DNA from: Marinilabiliaceae bacterium JC017
GTDB taxonomy: Bacteria > Bacteroidota > Bacteroidia > Bacteroidales > Marinilabiliaceae
Assembly (NCBI GenBank): GCA_004296775.1
Contig: RHGE01000042.1
Location: forward strand, 1-54,957
Length of the DNA: 54,957 nt
Direction of reading: 5' to 3'
The notes below the pieces were generated by a model, which had not been told where the DNA came from, ran no database searches, and was given only the letters and a program-made list of their open reading frames with translations. Every line of letters starts with the position of its first letter. Position 1 is the stretch's first letter. Below are positions 28,544-34,993 of the stretch, in pieces. Both the position numbers and the translations under genes were made by a program.

Positions 28544-28927
28544 TCACTTACCTAAAAACACAAAGAGGCTGATAAGAATCCAGAAAATCCACTGAAACAT
28601 TTTCATCAAAGCCCCAGGAAGACGCGATGTCAGACCAATAATAATCTGCACTAATGCAAAAAGACCATAGTTAATGCCGATAAATGCCAGAATCAGTGTT
28701 GGGTCAAACAGACACTTTTCACCCCTGATGCCAATCACCACCAGAAAAAGGGAAGAAAAAACCATATAAACCGAAATGTAATGAAACACACTGTGCATCA
28801 CATTTTTCACTATTGGATCCAGCTCAGCCGACAAAAATGGTTTCAAATACATTTTTGTCCCCATGGTGAAATGGCCAATCGTAGCCAAACTTGCTAAAAC
28901 GCCTGCAATTAAAACAAATGTATTCAT
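28544..28927 (-). CDS. Small four-helix membrane protein of unknown function
   Basis: 127 residues, almost all hydrophobic, with about four membrane helices: FVLIAGVLASLATIGHF, a second after the polar stretch with HSVFHYISVYMVFSSLFLVVIG, a third with LILAFIGINYGLFALVQIIIG and a last FQWIFWILISLFVFLG. A histidine pair (HSVFHYIS) lies in the second helix. I do not recognise the family with certainty. A predicted -7 element (TACTTTTG at 28959-28952 on the minus strand) lies 25 bases upstream, and a strong terminator follows, so it is a single-gene unit. Confidence 0.75.
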   Translation of the reverse strand: MNTFVLIAGVLASLATIGHFTMGTKMYLKPFLSAELDPIVKNVMHSVFHYISVYMVFSSLFLVVIGIRGEKCLFDPTLILAFIGINYGLFALVQIIIGLTSRLPGALMKMFQWIFWILISLFVFLGK

Positions 28928-29080
28928 GTTCTATTGATTTAATTATTTACACAAAAGTAAGCCAATTGTCTATCAAACACATTACTATCACCCCCTTAAG
29001 AACACAATAATTGGTATTTGAGCCATCAACAACTATCATTCGAAAAAGCCCAGCAATCTATAGCAAGCCTTTGATCCTCC

Positions 29081-29200
29081 CCGAAAACACCAAACAACCT
29101 TGCGAGAACATTTCGGAAGTTCCCGAAAACGCCAAACGACCTCGCGAGAACATTTCGCGGATCCGCGGCGAGAGTGTTCGGCAATGCCCGGGAAAATATT
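29081..29200. repeat. Tandem 42-bp repeat, two full units and a partial third
   Basis: Units 29081-29122 and 29123-29164 both read CCGAAAAC-xCCAAAC-xACCT-xGCGAGAACATTTCG with a few differences; the following bases continue as a diverged third unit (GCGAGAGTGTTCGG). The period is a multiple of three, so the array stays open in one frame, but the resulting peptide has no recognisable features. Confidence 0.7.
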
Positions 29201-29536
29201 CATACACAAAAGGGAGCATCAACCTTTCTTCTCTGATCGCATAAATCGATTCTTCTTCTGCCGGTATTGCGGTTTGCGTTTTTTCAAATTCTCACCATTT
29301 CAACTTCTCAATTTCTCTGTTTGGGATGGGTTAGTGGTTTTTCGAATTGTCATCTTCTCAAATTCTCTTTTTTTAATTTTGGGAGGGTATTGATGGTATT
29401 AGGGTGTTTTTAGGTTGTTGGGGCTGCGACATTGCATCCGGGAGTTTCGAATAGCTTCATTACTCGCTATTGTTACCTCAACCAGACAAAGAGGATGCTA
29501 ATCATTTGCACCCGGTAACTATGCCATTTAAAATAA

Positions 29537-29620
29537 CACCTAACCTGGACAAGCCAGAATAGTACCCGGATATGAGTATCAAGACTCAAGATTTTTGCAT
29601 GACCGGAATTGCAATATCCT
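29537..29620 (+). repeat. Flanking direct repeat, copy A
   Basis: This 84-bp sequence matches 34219-34302 at 77 of 84 positions, same orientation. It begins CACCTAACCTGGACAAGCCA and contains a small CTGG/CCAG hairpin. It lies 304 bp before the first gene of the cassette. Confidence 0.85.
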
Positions 29621-29923
29621 ACAAAAAAAATATACAACCATTACTAAGCACCTAACCAGCTCAGCCCGCTAAAGACATGGAATGCGTATTGAAAAAAGCA
29701 TTATGATTCCTCCACAAAAGCAATGATTTATTTCCTAAAATAAAATCATTCATACTTTTATCTTCCACTCACATGTATTTTGTATACAATTATGTCTATA
29801 TTTATTGCAGCTGATAAAAACCTAACCTTATTATTAACATCGATGACGAATTCAAAAACACATACCCTTTTAATACTCCTGAATATTCTACTCTAACCAT
29901 TAACCTCCAAAATCCGCTATCCC

Positions 29924-30586
29924 ATGAAAAACATTTTAAAAGTTGCTGTGGCAGAAATTGGCGTTAAAGAAATAGCCGGTCACGAAGACAACAAACGAAT
30001 TGTTGAGTATGCCAAAGAAGCTGGCTTTACCAACATTACCAATGATGAAACTCCCTGGTGCAGCGTTTTTATAAACTGGTGCTGCCTGCGGGCCGGTTTA
30101 CAACGCACCCACAAGGCCAATGCCAGAAGCTGGTTATCAGTAGGCATCCCCACAGACCAGCCTGTCCCCGGAGACATTGTTATTTTCTGGCGTGAAAACC
30201 GCAGTTCCTGGAAAGGTCATGTGGGCATCTTTATGGGCTTTTCCAAAGACCTGAAAACCGTCTTCACCCTGGGCGGCAATCAAAAGAACAGTGTTTCCAT
30301 CCAGGGTTATGGAGCCGATAAGGTACTTGGCTTCAGACGCCTCTCCTCTGAGGCCAACATGGAACTCCCCGAACCCACTTTAAAAATTGGAAGCAGAGGT
30401 GAGGAAGTTGAAAAGCTACAAACCATCCTGAATGAGTTAGACTACTTCTGCGGAGCCGTTGACGGAATCTTTGGAAACCGGACAGCCACTCAACTCAAAG
30501 CCCTCCAGAAACATGAAGAAAAAAGAGAGGACGGCATTTATGGCCCCGAAATGAAAGAAGTCTTAGAATATATTTACCAACGATAA
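29924..30586 (+). CDS. NlpC/CHAP-like peptidoglycan hydrolase (TIGR02594-type) with peptidoglycan-binding domain, no signal peptide
   Basis: 220 residues. The N-terminal 140 form a cysteine-peptidase-like cell-wall hydrolase: C46 in TPWCSVFINWCC, H99 in WKGHVGIFMG and N119 in LGGNQ are the expected catalytic set, in the arrangement of TIGR02594 proteins often found in phages. Residues 150-218 are a peptidoglycan-binding domain (LKIGSRGEEVEKLQ, AVDGIFGNRTATQLKALQ). There is no signal peptide or membrane segment, so like a phage endolysin it needs another route to the wall. It is the first of six closely packed genes; the next begins 9 bp later. The enzyme class is fairly sure; the role in the cassette is inferred. 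Confidence 0.85.
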   Translation: MKNILKVAVAEIGVKEIAGHEDNKRIVEYAKEAGFTNITNDETPWCSVFINWCCLRAGLQRTHKANARSWLSVGIPTDQPVPGDIVIFWRENRSSWKGHVGIFMGFSKDLKTVFTLGGNQKNSVSIQGYGADKVLGFRRLSSEANMELPEPTLKIGSRGEEVEKLQTILNELDYFCGAVDGIFGNRTATQLKALQKHEEKREDGIYGPEMKEVLEYIYQR

Positions 30587-30595
30587 TAAAAAGCT

Positions 30596-30988
30596 ATGGC
30601 CAATAACGAAAACCCGGAAGAAAAGAAGAAACTACAAGGTGGTTTCAAAAAACTATTATCCAATATCGGCAATGTCATTGAAGATGCAGCCTCCCTGGAA
30701 GTCACCACCTTTACCGGTGACTATTCCTATAAATCGCATCAGGTTATCAACAATGGTGTAAATAAAGTAGCCATCAATGATGTACTCAAACTACTTGCCG
30801 TAGAAAACCAGACCGATCTCAAACTGGTGGCTTACACCAATGTAAAAATTGACTCGGATGTTTCCACCATCGTAAAAAGTAATTTATCAGCCGGGGATGC
30901 AGAATTGCTTAAACTCCACCAAGAAATGATTAAATCATCCAAAGAGTCGCGGCAAGCAATTATTGACATGGTAAAAGATCTGATATAA
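30596..30988 (+). CDS. Small DGD-module protein (130 aa), unknown function
   Basis: A soluble 130-residue protein with no signal. After a lysine-rich start there are two landmarks shared with other genes of this cassette: a strand SLEVTTFTGD (33-42), and KIDSDVST (84-91) followed by H108 and a C-terminal amphipathic helix (ESRQAIIDMVKDLI). The 111-residue protein at 32604 shows the same layout. The family is not one I can name. By context it may be an adaptor or immunity-like partner of the larger proteins that carry the same module. It starts 9 bp after the hydrolase gene and ends 2 bp before the next gene. Confidence 0.75.
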   Translation: MANNENPEEKKKLQGGFKKLLSNIGNVIEDAASLEVTTFTGDYSYKSHQVINNGVNKVAINDVLKLLAVENQTDLKLVAYTNVKIDSDVSTIVKSNLSAGDAELLKLHQEMIKSSKESRQAIIDMVKDLI

Positions 30989-30990
30989 TA

Positions 30991-32607
30991 ATGTCCGACA
31001 ATCCTGATTTCATAATCGACCGCCTGGATCAAGAGCTTGCTACACTGCCCGCCGCCAACAACGAAAGCCGGCAGCACCTGATTGAATTGGGGTATATCCC
31101 ATTGATGAAAACCAATGCTCTCCATTCAATAGATGTGGTAAAAGCCAGCGATCAGTTTCTTTCAGAAGCGCTGTCCAGCGGGCTTTTCCCTTCTGCAGAA
31201 ATTGAACAGCTCAAACAACAGGGGAAAGATTATCTAATCAGGCAACTGTTACGAAAGGCCACCGATATTGATGAAGGGATCAACATTCCCACCCTGCCAA
31301 TGGAGGGAGCTGTTAACCTCATCACACGCATTATTCACTACCGGCTCGACATTTTTGGCCTATGGCCCCATGCCATTGCCACCAGGCACACCTCAATCAA
31401 CACGTTGAGCCAACTGAAGGTGATCGCCGGGTATGCCCAATGCTCCCCACTGGAGGCCATCAACTTCTTATCGGACATGGAAGCTTTTACCCGCCGGTTA
31501 TTATCCATCTACGAAGAAAAAGATTTCATCCTCACCATTCATTCTCAACAGGTGAGCGGCGACCTTAAAAAGAAACTCGATCGCAGGTTTGCTTTTAAAC
31601 GTCAGCTCATTGAGGATTTTGGAGACAGGAATGACTTTTTTATCTTCCTTCGCAAACATATTTTGAAGGAAAGAGAGAATAAGATTGATTTCGACTTCCT
31701 GAAAAAAGAGGCCCGTAATGATTTCAAACAATTCATTATGCGTCTCATTCAGATCCACCAATGGCAGGAGGGTTTCTATGACGGGTTACTCGACAGCAAC
31801 ATGGGAGAGCTTACACTAAAAAGCTTTCTGGACGCCATCGATCTTTATAACAAAGCCAATAACAGATGGATAAAGCCGCACCGGATTATCACCTATGTGG
31901 AAGACGGTTATTTCCTGTTTAATGCGTTGTTCTTTCTGCAGGAGTACATGATTGAAGACCATGCACCGCAACAAAGAAAGGAAGACGACCTTGTATTAAG
32001 CGCCATGGCAGATAACCTGGCAAAGGCCGATGAGGGCACACAACTGGCTTTTCAGCAGAACATGGAACAGCTGAAAAAAGAGATCCGTCAAGGTGCCGAG
32101 ACACCCCCAAAAGAACGAAAAGGCTTCTTGCACCGGGTCTATTACGGCATCAAACGCCTGATAAAAAAAGCAGCGAAATTAGCCGGAAAACTATTCAATT
32201 GGATTGTGGATAAGGTGAAAGAAGGATGGAAATTCCTTAAAAAGCTGTTCACTCATTTCTTCGAACAGCTGAGTGAAGGATTGAAAGCCTTTATCGATGG
32301 CATTAAATTTCTGATTGGCAGAAGAGCTATCCATACCGCATCAGAAAACAATTTTATTATTTCCTCCTTCAGCATTGACGGAGATGCCGTCAGCCTGGTC
32401 AGTACCGGTGCCGTTCAACTCATCCCGTCCCACCTCCGGCAAGTCAACTATTGGGTTGGCGCCATGCAATTTTCATTGGCCATTGCCGGTGGCGTACTCA
32501 AAATTATCATGCAGGCCCTCAACGCCCTGAGCTGGCCAATCCTGCTATTTACCATTATTAAAGTGTATAAGAACATTTCCAAATCATTTAAAAATTTACA
32601 ACTATGA
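30991..32607 (+). CDS. Large DGD-module protein with cationic amphipathic segment and membrane helix
   Basis: 538 residues without signal peptide. Residues 1-370 are mainly helical and unrecognised; a stretch at 28-57 (HLIELGYIPLMKTNAL) loosely resembles a peptidoglycan-binding repeat. Residues 374-445 are strongly basic and amphipathic (YYGIKRLIKKAAKLAGKL, KVKEGWKFLKKLF), like a membrane-active peptide. SIDGDAVS (461-468) and H481 form the cassette's shared module, and 489-525 are hydrophobic (FSLAIAGGVLKIIM, WPILLFTIIKVY), long enough to cross the membrane. A pore-former or holin-like partner for the hydrolase is a reasonable inference, not shown. Its stop overlaps the start of the next gene (ATGA). 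Confidence 0.75.
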   Translation: MSDNPDFIIDRLDQELATLPAANNESRQHLIELGYIPLMKTNALHSIDVVKASDQFLSEALSSGLFPSAEIEQLKQQGKDYLIRQLLRKATDIDEGINIPTLPMEGAVNLITRIIHYRLDIFGLWPHAIATRHTSINTLSQLKVIAGYAQCSPLEAINFLSDMEAFTRRLLSIYEEKDFILTIHSQQVSGDLKKKLDRRFAFKRQLIEDFGDRNDFFIFLRKHILKERENKIDFDFLKKEARNDFKQFIMRLIQIHQWQEGFYDGLLDSNMGELTLKSFLDAIDLYNKANNRWIKPHRIITYVEDGYFLFNALFFLQEYMIEDHAPQQRKEDDLVLSAMADNLAKADEGTQLAFQQNMEQLKKEIRQGAETPPKERKGFLHRVYYGIKRLIKKAAKLAGKLFNWIVDKVKEGWKFLKKLFTHFFEQLSEGLKAFIDGIKFLIGRRAIHTASENNFIISSFSIDGDAVSLVSTGAVQLIPSHLRQVNYWVGAMQFSLAIAGGVLKIIMQALNALSWPILLFTIIKVYKNISKSFKNLQL

Positions 32608-32939
32608 GCAAATTAGATGACATCTTCGCTAAAATTGAAAAAGCAACTACCGACCTGACAACCTTAAAAATCCAAACAGTTATGGGCGACCTTGAATTAC
32701 AAAACGATGGTCACATTGGCTTTAAAAAAGGACAAACCATACAGGGTGTAATTAGTAACATTGACCTAATTGACGGGGACATCAAAACTCAGATCACCGA
32801 GGAGTTTTATAAAAACTACCCCGAGTTGGTGCAATTTCATCAGGCACGTGAAGTGAAGGGGCATGAGATCATTGCTAACAACATAGACACCTTAAAAACC
32901 ATTATTGAAACAATCAAAAACCTTCCCCAATCGAAATAA
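32604..32939 (+). CDS. Small DGD-module protein (111 aa), paralogue of the 30596 gene
   Basis: 111 residues, soluble. TLKIQTVMGD (20-29) corresponds to SLEVTTFTGD of the 130-residue protein, and LIDGDIKT (55-62), H79 and the C-terminal helix (TLKTIIETIKNL) correspond to the rest of its module. The two therefore look like diverged copies of one gene. There is no known family by eye. It overlaps the previous stop by 4 bp and its stop overlaps the next start (TAATG), so the three are translationally coupled. Confidence 0.75.
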   Translation: MSKLDDIFAKIEKATTDLTTLKIQTVMGDLELQNDGHIGFKKGQTIQGVISNIDLIDGDIKTQITEEFYKNYPELVQFHQAREVKGHEIIANNIDTLKTIIETIKNLPQSK

Positions 32940-33688
32940 TGACAAAAACAGAAGAAAAAAAACGGCTCATTAGCACCCTCCTGGATGACCTGACACACCT
33001 GGAGATAAACACCATTATCAAAAAAGGTATGATTTCATCTCCCCCGCTGAACACCATCGAGGAGGTTGTTAATAAGCTGTTGGAAGACTATAAAGTAAAA
33101 CTGGGCCTGATCATTAACTGGCATGGGATTGGTGAATTTAAAGACAACGGGGAGCTCACCCTTACTAAATACCATACCATTAAAAAATTTCATACCCTGC
33201 TGAACAAGTTTACCGAATACCTGAACAAGCATAAAATAAGGCTGGATGAAACAGATTACGCCGTTATCCTGCGCATGAAATCATTTTGTGATTATGCCTA
33301 CTCCAAAGCACATGAAATCATTGTTGAAAGAGATCACAAAACTGTAAAGAGTGAAGATGACGAACAACCAGAAACACAAAACATCTACAATGTGAATCTG
33401 GAAACGCTGGCTTCTTTGGCCAGTAAATCTGCCGCTCATTTAAAAATGGATGCCCGGGATAGGATAAAACTCAAACGCCTTTACGACCTGGGAACAGAAA
33501 CCATTGTGATGCAAACCCGTTTTGGTCTTGATGGCGACGTTATCACGCGCATTGAGGAAGGCTTTGCCAACAAACCCAAACAGCTGGTTATTGACATCCA
33601 TGACAAACACACCAACCTGTCGATTAACTATTGGCGGTCATTAATTAACATCATCACAGATTTCGCAAGTGGATTTTTCAAAAATTAA
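32939..33688 (+). CDS. DGD-module protein (249 aa) with inserted helical region
   Basis: 249 residues, soluble. The N-terminus has LTHLEINTI (18-26), the same strand motif as the small proteins. A long, largely helical insertion follows (about 35-185), then FGLDGDVIT (195-203), H221 and a C-terminal helix (YWRSLINIITDFASG). The same module has thus been split by an insertion, or the module has been attached to a different helical domain. The insertion shows no known family. Coupled to both neighbours by overlapping or 4-bp-spaced starts. Confidence 0.7.
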   Translation: MTKTEEKKRLISTLLDDLTHLEINTIIKKGMISSPPLNTIEEVVNKLLEDYKVKLGLIINWHGIGEFKDNGELTLTKYHTIKKFHTLLNKFTEYLNKHKIRLDETDYAVILRMKSFCDYAYSKAHEIIVERDHKTVKSEDDEQPETQNIYNVNLETLASLASKSAAHLKMDARDRIKLKRLYDLGTETIVMQTRFGLDGDVITRIEEGFANKPKQLVIDIHDKHTNLSINYWRSLINIITDFASGFFKN

Positions 33689-33692
33689 TCGA

Positions 33693-34115
33693 ATGAATGA
33701 ACCGACCGGATCATTCATTAAGCAATTGATCACAAATGGCTATTACAAATGGGTGTCTCTCTCGAAAGATGGACACCCATGCATTGCCACAACGCTCTAT
33801 ATCGATGGCGATTTGCTTAATGTCCTGGTAAAAGATGACAACAACAACCTGGTACTTTCTTCGGATGACAGAGAAGTTATCAACAGGCACTTTCGCCAGA
33901 TTAACATCAAAATCAATAGGCTGAAAAACCTGTCGAACCTGATCCATGGAACAATTGCCGTTATTTCACTGGCGATACTGGCAGCATATAATATGGAAGG
34001 TTTTAACCTGAAGGCCACCTTGCTGATCCCGTCTATTAACATTCTCCTGTTCTTTATAAGAAAAATCATCCGACGTATTATTCTCAAAATAATAAGACAC
34101 CTGCTTCCTTCCTGA
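33693..34115 (+). CDS. DGD-module protein with two C-terminal membrane helices
   Basis: 140 residues from the ATG at 33693. A GTG at 33669 would add 8 residues and overlap the previous gene by 20 bp, so the ATG, 4 bp after the previous stop, is preferred. An N-terminal soluble part carries YIDGDLLN (36-43) and H66. Two membrane helices (about 84-100 and 106-122) follow, then a very basic tail (FIRKIIRRIILKIIRHLL). The DGD module should face the cytoplasm. It could be the membrane anchor or channel of the cassette. It is the last gene of the operon. Confidence 0.7.
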   Translation: MNEPTGSFIKQLITNGYYKWVSLSKDGHPCIATTLYIDGDLLNVLVKDDNNNLVLSSDDREVINRHFRQINIKINRLKNLSNLIHGTIAVISLAILAAYNMEGFNLKATLLIPSINILLFFIRKIIRRIILKIIRHLLPS

Positions 34116-34218
34116 TCAAAACCTTATTAGACAACAAATCACCAGAATTTAGATAGTGAGATCAATACACAATCTGGTTATTTTTACCACAATTTCAATT
34201 CGCCACTAAAAACTGAAC

Positions 34219-34302
34219 CACCTAACCTGGACAAGCCAGAAAAGTACCCAGATATGAGTATCAAGTATCAAGATATTTGCATGACCGACATTGCAATATC
34301 CT
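34219..34302 (+). repeat. Flanking direct repeat, copy B
   Basis: 77 of 84 positions are identical to copy A (29537-29620), same orientation. It lies 104 bp after the last cassette gene. The similarity continues loosely for about 35 bp, ending GATAAGACAC near 34326-34335. Confidence 0.85.
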
Positions 34303-34508
34303 GCCAAAAATACACAGACATTATTGATAAGACACTATTAACTGAAAGCCTCATCCGCTATTTTTAAGAAAAATGACAGTTTTTTTCTTTTCAATCATCA
34401 ATTTACTATCCCCATAGGCTTAAAAATGACGTAACTTGCAGATTGTTCATCCAGGCTTCACACATGGCTCCCGGGCATTAATGCTCCTCCTGACTAACAG
34501 ACTCAAAT

Positions 34509-34614
34509 CACCTAACCTGGACAAACCAGAAAAGTAAAACGTACAAAGATGATTTACTGCTAGCCAAAAATATTCTACCAAAAAAAACACGAATATTACA
34601 GATAAGACACCTAA
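34509..34614 (+). repeat. Flanking direct repeat, copy C (partial)
   Basis: The first 28 bases match copy B with one mismatch. The middle differs, and the end (GATAAGACACCTAA, 34601-34614) again resembles the tail of copy B and the CACCTAA start of every copy. Confidence 0.65.
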
Positions 34615-34993
34615 TTCAATAAGATTATGAAGTGGCTGGAAAACACCCCCATCTCAGGTTTTAACAAACCGAAACAGCTCCTGGAAATAGATACACCGCC
34701 CCCATTTCTCTGAATAACTGTATAACAGAGACGATAAAGACATCACTTAATTCAAAATCATAGCGTCTAACACGTGAGAGAAGATTAACACCTACCCGTT
34801 GTGTAGCATGGGTGTCCTCAATTTACAATTATACTCTTATAAAGCTTTTCACCGACAAATCCTTAATACCGGTTAGTGATTTAACAGACCTCAGCTCTTT
34901 TGAGGATCTTTAATTATCTAACGACATTATACCAAGATCAATTTAAAATTAAAATGGTATAACAGGCTGATTAGAAAAACCATTTTCAATGGC

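Larger units (their letters stand above)
28928..29923. other. Long non-coding stretch upstream of the effector-like cassette
   Basis: About 1 kb without a credible gene. It holds a tandem 42-bp GC-rich repeat (29081-29164, with a partial third unit to about 29200), pyrimidine-rich sequence (29270-29390) and direct repeat copy A (29537-29620). The last 230 bp before the gene at 29924 are AT-rich and should hold its promoter, but I cannot place one. Confidence 0.5.
34116..34993. other. Non-coding region after the cassette
   Basis: About 880 bp with no credible gene. It holds direct repeat copies B (34219-34302) and C (34509 onward) and a weak CCTCA/TGAGG hairpin near 34889-34905. It presumably carries the promoter of the kinase gene at 34994. 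Confidence 0.5.

Noticed and set aside
29011-29244. Small gene across the 42-bp repeat (77 residues)
   Set aside because: There is no start context, the peptide is only the translated repeat, and it shows no family or signal.
29924-34115. Remnant prophage
   Set aside because: The hydrolase is phage-like, but there are no capsid, tail, portal, terminase or integrase genes nearby, and the other genes share a module not known to me from phages.
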